Positions 46,961 through 60,500 of a stretch of 64,000 bases of DNA are shown in pieces. The DNA is from Blastobasis lacticolella. Its lineage: Eukaryota; Arthropoda; Insecta; Lepidoptera; Blastobasidae. The position numbers were made by a program, and so were the translations under genes. Each line of letters opens with the position of its first letter. The stretch's first letter is position 1. Below the pieces are notes generated by a model, which saw nothing but the letters and a program-made list of their open reading frames with translations, did not search any database and was not told the DNA's origin. The DNA is taken from assembly GCA_905147135.1 (NCBI GenBank), contig LR990050.1, forward strand, positions 13,018,001-13,082,000, given 5' to 3'.

Positions 46961-49900
46961 TTACGGTACCAACTCTATCTTAGGCATAGCTTTTATTCTT
47001 GGTTCTATGTTCACCCTGAAACCATCAGTTCTTTTGAGAATAATATCCGCTTGTAGTTGAAACTGATCCTCAGGTATGTCCGATACCATTCTGAAGTTTC
47101 GAAGTATTGTCGAGAGAAGCACTTTTAACTTGAGCAGAGCGTATTTTCTACCTGAAAAATAAATTATAAAATTATTATTTTTATTTTAAAAGACCATAAA
47201 AAGTTTTTTAACACAGAAAGAGGAAGTTTTTAATAACAGAATATTAATATTGCAGTTAGTTTGCAAAAAGAAGAGAGCCCGACAAGTCTCGGAGGTCCGT
47301 CATGTCCGTATGTTTTTTCCGTGAAAAAATATAGAATAAGACTTTCGATCAAAATAGGACTAGAATCCGCGCAAGATAAATTGACTCGCTGCTCGACTTA
47401 GGCTCGAACTAAATTTGACAGACAGACATGGAGTCTTGGAGTTGTTGTTGTTGACTGCCTCTCTTTAGTGTCCTTTTCAGCCGAGAGCCAAGTTAATGCA
47501 TGCATGAGTGCATGCAGCACTCTGCCAAAGATCTAGCCCTGTGAACAGATACACACACGGACGGAAAGCCAATAGAAGATTAGCAATCACCATCATCATA
47601 TCAGCCGGATGTTGCCCACGGCTGGAGCTCTAATTTGGAATCGCTTGCATAGATTGGAACATACATACATATAAATGCTCACGCCTGTAACCCACAGGTC
47701 CGCCTGTTCCCATCGATTGGAACGACTTTTAATTATGATGTTCGGCTTTGGCAAAACCAAAGTCAAAGTCAAAAGCATTTATTTGTGACACAGGTAGGCA
47801 ACACCGAAGAACGGTTCAAAAATAGGAAAAATCAGCATCTTGCATCAAAATATCTAAATTTTCATTCCGAAAATGAAAATTAAAAACAGCTGGGCTTAGC
47901 AATAAGGTTCGGTATGTTTTATTCTTTTTTTCTTTTTACCTTAAAAGTAAACGTTAATTGGACTAATTGATTTATTTACTTAATGGCGATAAAATACCAG
48001 TTGATGATAATATCAAAACAAGCTCCTTTGTTACTAGGCAGTTAACACGACCTAAAAAGGCAATAATCTCGCACGCACATTCAAATGCCTATAAGATTAT
48101 AATAAACTGGTTCTATTAAATGACATCAACATTTTGGCAACATTGCGAATCTGTAGTTATGCGAGTAGCTTGCTTTCCTACGCAAGCAACCCAAGACCTT
48201 GCCTTAGACGAGTACAAAACTAATTAAGGATGCGACTTAATTACAATAGGTTATTATGTGATTAGTATTTGAGATATATTTCATAAACGAGTTATTTATT
48301 ATGAATATTTATCTGCGGACTAGTTTATTTGTGCCTATAATTGTCAAATAATTACCCATATAATTAAATAAGGGCCCTTTTGTATGTCTACACTTACAAG
48401 CTGCGTACGCATAGAATCGCGCAGAACCGCGTAGAAAAGAGAAGGTCATCTAGTGGCGTGGATGTTACGCGGTGGCTACGTAATGTTTGTGCGCTGGCTA
48501 CGCGGTAGCTATGCGGTAAGTACGCGAGGGCTACATGGTGCCAACGCGGTGGCTACACGATGCCTACGCGGTGACTACACGGTGATTACGTGGCGGCTAC
48601 GCGAATGCTTCGCGTTCTTTGTTCGGTTGCTGCGCGTAAGCTGTTTGTAGAAAGATTTAAAAATAGTCACTATTACTGAACCCAAAATTAAGCATTAATT
48701 AGGACTATGAATGTGGATTAATGAGAAATATGTGCGTACTGCGCGAGTACAGCAAACACGTGCGTCTGTACGCTTTTTTTCATTTTTGTGTTTCTGCACG
48801 TAAATTCACTTATAGTTCATCAGGATTTGATTTTGTAGTATATAATTTACAAAGTAGATGTCTAAACACTGTTCAGTCTTAAAAACTTTCGAACCAACTG
48901 ACAGTTACGGCGGTAAAATTTACCGCTAATTTATATTATTTAATAATTGACATCAATTATCTTCGGTTTCGTATTTAGTCACGCAGCTAGAGACGAAGCC
49001 TAACTAGCCAATGTCATTATTTACCACCGGTGTTTGTTATGATTTTTATCTGAAAGACACTTGCGACTTTGAATTTATTCTCTGTTGATGAAAATGCCAG
49101 AGTAAAAGAGAGCGTTTACATATTTATTTCTAGGTAGTGTTATTTGGCTCATAGTTATTAATGCCATACAAATAAATATATTTTTTGAAGAAATGAGTTT
49201 TTCTTTAACAGCATGTAAAATGGTACGGATGGGGTTATAGGGCTACCACAAGGGGACCCTTTTACTGTTCTTTTTATTATAAAAGTACGATTACGTACTT
49301 ATGAGACTTATCTGACCCTTGTCCTTAGGCTTTATTCCATCATAGAGGGTCGCATATTTGCGGTGGCTACCTGAATGTCTGGAATCCAGTTAATACACTC
49401 GAGATAAAGCCTGGTCCTAATTTAAAATTCTATTATTTGTCTATCACTATCACCCATGTAACATACCGACGCAACTTCTAGGCCCAGCACTGAACGGCAC
49501 GAAACTGTAGTAGTGCCGATTCTGCGTATTTTCTGCCAGGAAGTTGTCAGGGTCGAATACGTTTGGATTTCTGTAGTACTTCGGGTTTCGATGCACCGAG
49601 AAGGTAGAAATGATTACTGTACTGTCCGCAGGTAATATGTAATCGTTGGTTGCTGTGAACAAGGTGGATTATTTTGTAATTAGGTAAGAAATAACCTAAC
49701 TTAACAAAGCCTGCTTACTTGTTTTAGCTGGAGCGTCGGTGGCTAAGTGGATAAGGTATCCGACTCGTAAGCAATAGGTACCGGGTTCGACTCCCACTGC
49801 GGCCATGTACCAACGACTCTTTTCTGAGTTATCTAGGTGCATTAGTTGAATACTAACCGATGCTCCTAAGTTAAGGGAAAACAATGTGATTAAACTTGCC

Positions 49901-52900
49901 ACATTCAGGCGACTGAATCTGTTACCATGGTCCATTCTTGTCAGGTTCCCCTGGTAGGTTCACGAAGGTCAGATGGCAGTCGCTCCACTGTAATGACCTG
50001 ACCTGCCAAATACTGGATCAGGGTCAAAGCGGACCCCGGGTCTCCGTGAACAACCGGGATATTAACGACATAATATTTTTTTTATATTTAAATTAGGGTT
50101 GCCAACATTTTTAAGACGAAATACGTTATTTTCGGTTTCAGTAGCAATAAAAATATAGTAGATACGGATTTACTTTAAAAATATATAGTATTTTAAATAT
50201 AATATGCTTAATATCTATTAGGTGACGAGTAATTTTGAAAACTAAACAGACAGTCTAAAATTATTATTCTTAATTATGAATTATGAATAGAAAATACCTA
50301 TAATAAAGGCTAACTCAGAATTACACACACAGTAAATATGGGCTAGCTGTAAAACTTGTAAAAACTTTAATGGATAATCTTGATTCACTGGAGTTACCAT
50401 CGGATAGCAGTCATTACTGTAGCTATTATCAGCTGCAAGATTGAGTATAAAATTTATCTTCAGGAAGTATTTAGCTGGTCCAGGATGGTGTTTTATGTAG
50501 TTATTTCATAATTAAAGTTTCTTAAATTAAAATTCAGGACTGTTTTCGCCATATAGTCAAATTTTAAAATAATAGTTGGTGGACACCTAAAACAATAGGA
50601 TAATATATTATATAGAAGGGTTGGCAACCCTAACTCAAATGTATCTTTTCTGCTAAGGTATGAGATCGAATTAAAGATCAATAATGTAAACAAATGGATG
50701 GCCACTATAAAAACAAATTATAATATGTTTCGTTTTCGAAAGTTTACCAGCCATTACTTTTCAGTATGCGTTATGCAAAACCATTTGGTAAATAAATACA
50801 TTCGATAAAAAAGGTTTTATACCCCTGGATAGTCTCTTTGACATTGACAGTGGTGTGTTTACATTTCTTATCTTTATTTTCATCTCCAACCTTAGACCTA
50901 TCTCAAAGGCCGGCAACGCATCCGCGACTCCACGGATGTTGCGCGAGTGTCCATGGGCAGTATTTTTCACCAGATGACCCGCTTGCTCGATTGCCTCATC
51001 TAAGAGTTTGATATTCAAATAATAAAAACCACGTGGAATTAGGTCCATCCATTTGAGAGCTACGACGCGCTACAGAGCACTCATCTTTTGGCATCGAGGA
51101 TAATAATCCTATAGAATCCTAATAAATTAGAAAAAGAAAGCGTTTTTATTCAATCCTCCCTGAAAAGAATATAGTCTATTAGGAGGTAAGTAAACTAGTA
51201 ACAAACGGTCAGACAGTCCACTGATGTCTTTTAGTAACTTTTATCTCATAGAGATAAGTTCGTCATTGTACTCATTTTTGTTAGATGTATCTAACTAAGT
51301 GTGTATACAATAAAGAATATAATAACTCGCCTTCAATTTATACTATTATTATAAAGAGGAAAAGTTTGTGTTGGAGGTAATCTCCACAACTCCTGAACCG
51401 ATTTTGAAAATTCTGTTACTAATTGTTAGGTTGGTATCCATAGTTACAATATGGAATATACAGACATTTGAGAAATACGGTCATTAGACCTCTCTCAATC
51501 AACACATTTCCAGCGGAAACAAGCAAAAGTGTTGCCTATTGCTGGAAATCACCAGCAGATAGCAACAGAAGAAATGGACAATTAAGAGAAAAAATAAGAA
51601 CTAACATTATTTCCAAGTAGAAATTTTTTAATCCCGCCAAAATAATAGGATCCCGTGGGATAGGTGAATGTTGAATACGTGGCAAATGGAACAATGTGGT
51701 CTTTCCCTACCCTCACGGAAAATAGTCGTGGAAATATAACTCAACTTTACTTACATATTTTCACATCTTGATTCAATTTTCTAGCAACGATAGGAACTGG
51801 CGGAAACATCCTCAGAGCTTCGAAGATTGTTCTCTCCAAATACTTCATTTCCAAAGTATCAGCGAATGTGCAAGGCCTGTCGGAGTCTCCGAAGATTGAG
51901 TAGAGCTCTTCATAAACTCTTTCTTGGATATTCTGGTGTACCCCGAGGAGGCAGAGGAAGAAGCTGGAACCCGCAGCAGTGGTGTCGTGGCCCTGGACAA
52001 AAAAATAAGTTTAGTTCCCTCTGGACCACAAAATAAAAACGGCCCTCTCGAAGAAAAAGGTCCACTGGCAACTAAGCGCTATTTCCGTCACGCACACACT
52101 GACGTTACGTTTACAGGCATTCTCAAGCAGTTTCAAGCAGTGCTCGGTCGCGATTGTCAACGCGAGCATTCGTTGTATTGTCCACGTAAATTGAATAATA
52201 TTTAACGAAACGAATAAATAAAATAAAATTAAAGTAATCGATGAATTTAAAAAAGGAAATAAATAAGTAATTTATTTTTACGCCTAGGCATTAAAGTCTA
52301 AAGCTGCTATGGAAAATCTGATAACAGCAGCTTGGGAAGCAATGGCAAGGATTAGATATTGGTCTTCTACAAGGGACAAGTTATTTTGAACGGCCTTTTA
52401 AATACTCTACTCAAAATATTAAATAAATATAGTATCAACCCTAGTAAGTCGGCAAGTTTACGTCACAATTTTCGAGGACGACGGGACCTTCTTATTTTGT
52501 GAAATGACTGTAACTAAACGAATTATTACATTTAAGAGCGACGGGACCGATCTTTTTCAATTTTGGTTATTAGTAAATGAAAAACTGTGAATTTTTGTGA
52601 AACTGGAAAATATGGTATGTATAAGTCCACACGCGGAGTACATACTCATAGTTAAGAAAAAAAATGTATAGTGAACAATCTCAGCTTTACACAGGTACAA
52701 TTTTCAACAGGAATAATTATATTCGGTGTTGGACCGTATTAAAATTGTTGTATAGTTTAGAAGAACTAAGCAAGGAAGGAATGGCGATTATGCTTTAGGT
52801 ATCTATAGAAGCTGGGCGTCTTCTAAGCACGTATAATTCAAGTGTACGAGTATCAAAGTCTCACTTATTTAACAGCCGCTCTACCTTATGAGTATAGCAA

Positions 52901-55900
52901 TAATATCGCGTGGCTCCAGCGATAGTCGCTGGAGCCATGTTGTCCTCATGGGATGGATATGTTGTTACAAATTATGAGCTTAGAAAGTAGCATTCTGTTA
53001 TCAAAATAGAAACAAAGTACCCACATCATTAATATATTATGTTTTACCAATGAAATCAGTTTATTTCCGTAATCCCAGCCACAGTGTTTCCTTTGGTCTA
53101 TGACATGAGATTGTACAAGGGGTATACTAGAGGTCTCTTCAGAGGCGCGAAACGCATTGGTAACTCCCCTAGTGTTGCTGATGTCATAAGACATTCCATA
53201 CCATTTAGGAGTCACAAAATCGGAGTCATTAAGTTAAAAGGGACTTATGACCGATTGCACTAAACTTTAGGCGACGCGTAAGTCTTGCCTAACAAGAAAA
53301 GCATTGAACTAACACAAACCATAATCAAAAACAAAACTGGCTAAAACACTTATTGTTTGTACAATTTTTTTTGTTGGGAATATCTTAAATCAATATAAGC
53401 ATCACCTAACGTTTAGTGCAGTCGGGCATAAGATTCCTTACCTCAAACATAATGGTGTCGACTTCTTCCTTTATTTCGTGGTCTGTTAATTTGTTTGTGC
53501 CGCTTTGGCTTGATTCAATTAGCAAATCTAAGAATGCAAGTCGCTTCTTTTGCCCTGAAATTAGATGTGTAAAATACCCATATAGTTGTAAAAAGACATT
53601 TTATGCTACCTTTTATCACATTGTGGAGATGATTTTAAATTGTCGGATAGAAATGCTGGGTGATGAAAATGCACCCATGGAAAACTCGTAGTTGTTCACA
53701 TCTGGAGTTGAGCCTCTCTCCTGCGGCAGAGACAACACTAGGTAGCTACGTACGACGAAGCCAAACTAGCCGATGTGCTGTATTTACCGCAGACATAATG
53801 CTCTGGTGGTCGTGTGGTGTCCGGCAGAGTAGAATAGCACCATCCCCTTACACTCGTGGGTGTCGTATAAGGCGACTAATGTTTTCGATACAAAAAATCT
53901 AGAGTCTTCGTAGGCTGGAATGGGCAGCAGCTTTTTCCATTGTTATATTTATAGCACTGCGATCTCTATTCCGCCTGCCAAGTGTGGAGATAGTGGCAAT
54001 AACCTCCCCTTTCGTGGGAGGATACGCTAAGTCCTGCAGTGGACTGATATGGACTGTGATGATAATAATCTGGTCTAGTTGATCGAAGATGAATCATGAT
54101 AATCCAACATACCAATATCGTTGTCATCATTGAAGTCTAAATCGTCGCGATACCCTCCAAAAACAGTGTCAGATAAGGTTTTATTCTCGTTTGCAAGAAC
54201 ATTTGCATCTGTATCATGATTTGGCTCCCGCGTTAGCTCTTCAATAGTTTGCGGAATTATACCTCGGGCTCTATTTTTTAGATATAAATCTTTCTTCAAA
54301 GATAGTACCTGTAGAATGTTATTTGTAGTTAGTTTCTACTTATAACTTCATCAAATCAGATTATTTATAATATTTCGACAAACATGCACATTCTCAATAT
54401 AGTTAGAGAGAGAGAGGTAGGGCATAGCGGGGTATCTCGTTCGAATTGGAGCCGCCCGACTGGGGAAGTACCTCCACCTTACAGAATATCGCAGCTAAAT
54501 AATACTCTTTTAAATAGTATTATGTTTCTGCCGGTGAGTAAGGTTTCCAGTGCTCCATGGGGTGGGGATTGGGGAACCGTGGCTTTGGCAGTGGAGTGGC
54601 ATTTGCTTTTTGCTGCCAGAGCAACGTGTTATAGAGGTGGGCAACGCATTAGCGATACTTTTGGTGTTGCTAATGTCTATAGGCAGTGGTGAACACTTTC
54701 CATCAGGTGGCCCGCTTGCCTGTTTGCCTACCGTATGACATAAAAAAAAAAATAGTTCCGTATTAAAATCTGTCCAACCAAGGATTGTTTGCGCAGGTTG
54801 GAATCGATCCCAGAGGTTTGAACAATCGGTTGGTCATCCAGACAGGAATTAGTGCCTAAAGTTTGAATTTGTTTGTTCAGGAACTAGGCCTTTTCACACA
54901 GAAAATCGGTTTCTGCTCTATTTATTACTACTTCTATAATTTTAATGTTCTTGTTTCGTAGAAATGTGCACGGCTAGGGGGCTATTCTGTAAGCTCGTTA
55001 TTCGAAACTACTAATTCATCCGATGTAAAAAAACTGACGAACTCATATGAAATTCAAATTTGAAACTACGAATGTTTAAGAAACACAGGCCCGGCGTGTA
55101 CCACTTGCGTTAAAAAAAAATAACTTCGCATGTTTTTGTGTGAAGTTTGAAGTGAGCGCCTGCACAAATTGTTAGGCAAAATTGCCGTGACGCGTGATTG
55201 CATACCTACCTTTTTAGTTAGTCCATGTATAATGTCCAACAATTTGATTTGCTGGTTAAACAGCGAGGAAAACTTGAAGAATGAATCTAACCGTAACCAG
55301 AATTTCAGTTGTCTCTGTTGCACTATGTCGCACATTCTGAAACAATATTTTGGTTAATAAATCCACGAAAGTAGGTACAAAAAAGGGACCTACTTAATCT
55401 ACTTAGGTATAGCGTTCCTAATAGGTGTCAACTTTTCTGTAATCTTTACTTTTGCTTGGTTAATGAAATCGTTACGGACAAGTTAAAACCATATTGTTAT
55501 CCAGATTAAGTAAATCTAGAGTAAAAATGGTGATGTAGAGAAACTGCAACAAAATTTAAACGAGTCTTGGTTTGAAAGAACTGATAGATTCCTTAATGAG
55601 AACGTAGGTATATATTTTGAACAACAGGCCTATGGATCACTCCTCCCTCCTGACATGAGTATTCATATTCATATTTATTTATAGTATTATACATACCTAC
55701 TCATCATAATAATAAATAATATAAAATTAACAATAGTTAATTTCAACAAACAAAATACAATTGAAATAATTAAATTACGAATAACATGGCATCATTGGCA
55801 TGTCCATTGGCCGTGTGGTGTCCGGCAGAGTAGAATAGCACCAGCCCCTTACACTCATGGGTGTCGTACAAGGCGACTAATGTTTTCGAGGCAAAAGATC

Positions 55901-57513
55901 AAGAGCTCCGTAGTCTGGAAAATGGGCAGCAGCATTTTCCATTGTTATATTCAAACACTGCGATCTCCAACCCGCCTGCCAAGCGTGGAGATTATGGCAA
56001 TAACCTCCCCTTTCGTGGGAGAGGCCCTAAGTCCTGCAGTGGAATGTTACGGGCTGTGATGCATACTACACAAGATTACCGGATGAAAAGTAATTTGTAT
56101 GTACTTAGGTACTTATAGATAATTCTTACTTCATAACCGCCATCGCATACTTGTAACCAGAATCTTCTCCCTGAGTTTTTCTTGTGATACCCATTGCCGT
56201 TTCTGAAATATAGGTAGATAAATTAACGTCATGTAAAAAATCATCATCATCATCATAATATCAACGGAAAGACGCCCACTGCTGGGCATAGGCCTCCCCG
56301 AGAGATCTCCGGGGAGAATAAAAGCCGGTCCTGAGCCTTCTGGACTCAACTGTACCTACGATATTTACCAAGTCGTTGGTCAATCTTGTATCCTGTGGCT
56401 CAGCACTACCTGCTGTAATATTCCTGTCTCAATTTTTGTAAAGGTTGCCTGGAAGAGATCGCTTGTAGCGATAGCTTTTGCTCATATGTGTTCCTTGTTA
56501 CTGTAACTGATTGATACTGTTATTTTTTTATGAGCAATAATTTGTTTATCTATCTATCTATCTTATGGGAGGCCTTCCCACGCTGCCCCTTTCGGTAAGT
56601 GGTCGCAACTAGAGATTTTTACTGCCCCATCGAGCATCTGTTCTGCGAGCTATGTGCCCTGTCCACTGTTACTTAAGCCTGGCATTCCAGTGGGCTATGT
56701 CGGTGACATTGGTTCGCTTTATTTTATTCCAGGCAGTGACAAACAAACAAACAGCCCATCTCATGGTAAGCGGTAACTGTAGCCCATAGCATTACGAGCG
56801 TGCGGCTAATAAAAGAAAAAGACAAAATGAGAATACTTATTCTTTTGAAGCATAGGTACTTAGGTTGTATGGAGGCTACTACTCGTCAGCCGCACGCGGC
56901 CGTCGCAATACTCGGAAATTTTCCATCTGAGCTACGGCGGACTGGAATTATAATAAAAATTGCATACCTAGCAATATGTCCACCGTAACTCCACTCATGT
57001 AGTCATGGACGTCAAATGTTTTCCCCATTTCCGTCTTCATTTTCTCGACAACATTAGTAGCATTCATGTTGAAGACGTCCACGAATGATTTCAATATATT
57101 TATGTGGAAGGTTGGAGCTATGATTTTTCGGTGCACCCTCCATTTGTCACCTTGAAAATGGATTTTAATAAATAACTGTTACCAAAATAAAAACATAAAA
57201 TTCCCATTTCATAAAAATATAAAATTCAAATTACGCGCATTTGTCGCTACATTGCTAATACGAACGGGCATATGTAAACTTTCAAAAACCAAACAAAATT
57301 AACAAAGTAATATTTGTAAGTCAATTTATTATAATAGACTTAATTAATGTGCGTCTTAGCAGTCACCGATTGATCGAAGTGAAGTCTGTGTGTGTCACAT
57401 ACAACAATTAATGTTCTACAATACCGGTTTATATTTTATATTTTATTATGTATATATGTATGTGTATGTATGTGTTTAGTATTTCATTTATAATTTATGT
57501 AGTTTATTAAATA

Positions 57514-57544
<31 letters not shown>

Positions 57545-60500
57545 ACTATTGCGCACGTCACATCCCCTATAATCTATAATGTGTCTCTTTTATAGGCCTG
57601 CTGGAAGAGATTTCTTATATATTATTTATTGTGTGCAATAAATTGTTAAATAAAATAAATAGTAATGTTTTCTGAAAATGTTACCTAAGTAATAAGTAAT
57701 TTGTATACAGGCTGTCCTTACGCTCTGTACAAAGCCGAATACTACTAATAGAGCATTTAAAACTAAACTGCAAAGTATTATAACAATCGGTTCAGTATAC
57801 CGAAAAATCAACGATTTTACATTTATCACTATGGAGCAGCCTGAATGTAATTTCAAGGTCTAGGAAAAATAGAAAGTACTCAAAACATTGCAATCTTTTA
57901 AATTGCATTAGAACTCCATGCCAGATGACAGATTACATTAAATAAAAAGAAATACTTCTTGTGATTTGAAGTTTGACATAAAGTCACTCGTTTCTCATAG
58001 TTGTCAATAATTAATTCTGATTCGTGTTGTTGTTATACAGATGTTGTATTTGTTGCCGATTAAGTTACAATTAAATATGTTAGAATTCGTTTTTTTTGTT
58101 TTTTTTTTATCTATATAATGAAAGAGCTGTTTTATGACACTGCTAACACTCAGCATTCTTAAACAGGGTTTCATTATTCGTCCAGAGGTTACCTTACACC
58201 TGTATAGTAGCTGTAATTTATAACCTAATTTGTGTTTTTAGCTGTAATGTTGTACAAAAACAATAATAATAAATAAATGCACCTCTACTAAAAATAATCC
58301 TTCCAGTGCCCTTGACTCCAGGATTAAACGTATCTGAAATAGTGCAGCCACCCATTTGAAAATAAATGTCAGAATCGGTTCCGAAGTGCCAAAAATAAAC
58401 AAGATCTAACTTTTATTTTATTGCGGGTCAGTAGGTTAACAGTTTTCTTTCATCTTTACAAAGTTGTGGGTGGTGTTGCGCTTTTAGGGCCAAATATGTC
58501 GAATACCAAAGTTTTTTTTTTTTTTTTTTATGTTACTTAGCAGACAAACTGGCAAGCGGGCCACCTGATGGAAAGTGGTCACCGCCGCCTATGGACATCA
58601 GCAACACCAGGGGAGTGACCAATGCGTTGCCCGCCTCTAAAGAGACCTCTAATATACATCTTGAACGATCCCATGTCATAGTCCAAAGGAAACACTGTGG
58701 CTGGGAGCTCATTCCACATCCGAATCGTACGAGCGAGAAACGTTCTTTCGAACCTTCGCGTGGTGACCAACAGAGGGTCTACGTAGTGGGGATGAGTACC
58801 CAGCCCACGGCGGGTGGTGCGATGGCGGAATTGTGCTGTGGGCACCAGATCGAAAAGTTCCTCGGAACACTCCCCATTGTACAGCCGATAGAACACACAC
58901 AGGGAGCCAAAGTCCCTTCGGTTAGCCAGTGGTTCTAACTTGCTTGTTTGTATGGGATCGTCGACAATTCGTACGGCGCGTCTCTGTACGGAGTCCAAAG
59001 GATTAAGCAGGTCAGCAGTTTCGCCGGCCCAAAGATGGGAACAATACCCCATATGAGACCGCACCTGTGCCTTGTACAGCAGCAGGCGCTGCCCTGGGGT
59101 GAAGTATCGCCTGGACCGGTTAAGCACGCCAAGCTTTTTTGAAGCCAGTTAGGCCTTACCTTCTAGGTGACTCCGGAATCGCACGTTATCCGATATGTCG
59201 ACACCAAGGATCCCGATACTATTTGAGATGGAAAGGGGTGTCCCTTGGAACTGCGGCACTATGACAAAGGGATCCTTTTTGGCGGAAAATGCACAGACCT
59301 GTGTCTTTGAAGGGTTGAATTCCACTAAGTTCAGTCTGCCCCAGTGAGCAACTTGCTCCAAGGAGTGTTCAATCTCTGACACAAGTCTTATTCGGCTTTC
59401 CGACACCACGGAACGAGGGATATTCGCACGGCCAGTATAACAAGCATCTCCAGTACTGTCATCTGCATAGCAATGAATACTGGGAATATTCAGCATATCA
59501 TTGATATGCAGAAGAAACAGCGTGGGAGATAGCACTGAACCTTGGGGTACTCCAGAATTAATGGTCTTGGTATCGGAGCAGCATGGATGCTCCGTCCAGA
59601 CAGAAAGCTGGATACCCAATTGCAGAGCCCCTCGGGGATACCGTACTTCGGGAATTTTGTTAGCAGTGCCCTGTGCCAGACCCGATCAAATGCCTTGGCT
59701 ATATCAAGACTGACAGCCAGAGCCTCCCCCTTGCATTAGTGCTAAAACCGCCCTTTGTACCACCTACCATATTTTTTGTACCTGAACTTGTGTTCTCTGG
59801 TGTGCAATAAAGAGTTTTGTATTGTATTGTATTGTAACTTTAAAGATGCTAGCAAAAAAGTTGTGTTTCTAAGACCTCTATAAATTGAATTAAAAGTAGC
59901 GACTAGAGCATAATATCATATTATAGCCATACCATTGCTGATGAGCAGGCCATCTCCAAGCCAGGGCCTGAAGTAGTCGTATTCACCTGGCTTGTCGATA
60001 TGGACAGTACTATTCAGTATAGCCTCGATGTCGTCAGCGTCAGTAAGGAACACGTATAAATATGGGCCAAGGAATGCGCGAATCACTGTGCCGTATTGTT
60101 TGGCATAATTAAGCCCTTTCGTTACTATATCTGTAATTGATTAATTAACGATATACCTACATAATGAGAAGGAATGCTTCAAACAGTTTTACAGTCTAGT
60201 GACACAACGAAGTTATAAAGGGATACTTCTTCTTCTTAGTCGGACACTCTTGTCAGAGTGGGCGTGGTTGCGTAGACGAGGTGTCCGGAGAGATGTTCAT
60301 TGCGTCGCAGACTTTCCCGATGATTGCTTTCCATTTTTGCCGGTTAGAGACGTTGCGAGTACATTAAACCATGGATAAAGGGAATATACTCTGTTTAACT
60401 GACGACAATGGCCGTGTGGTGACCGGCAGAGTAGAATAGCACCAACCCCTTACACTCATGGGTGTCGTACGGTCGACCAAGAAAGTGGTCTGCCAGTTTT

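Noticed and set aside
9440..48500. CRISPR array, bacterial operon or phage-like system
   Set aside because: No regularly spaced repeat-spacer units, no Shine-Dalgarno-led operons; genes are spliced and transposons are insect types.
48453..48650. 65-codon open frame with repeated Arg/Leu-rich peptide
   Set aside because: It is an 11-bp minisatellite. The open frame is a by-product of the period; it lies in an intron on the opposite strand to the P450.
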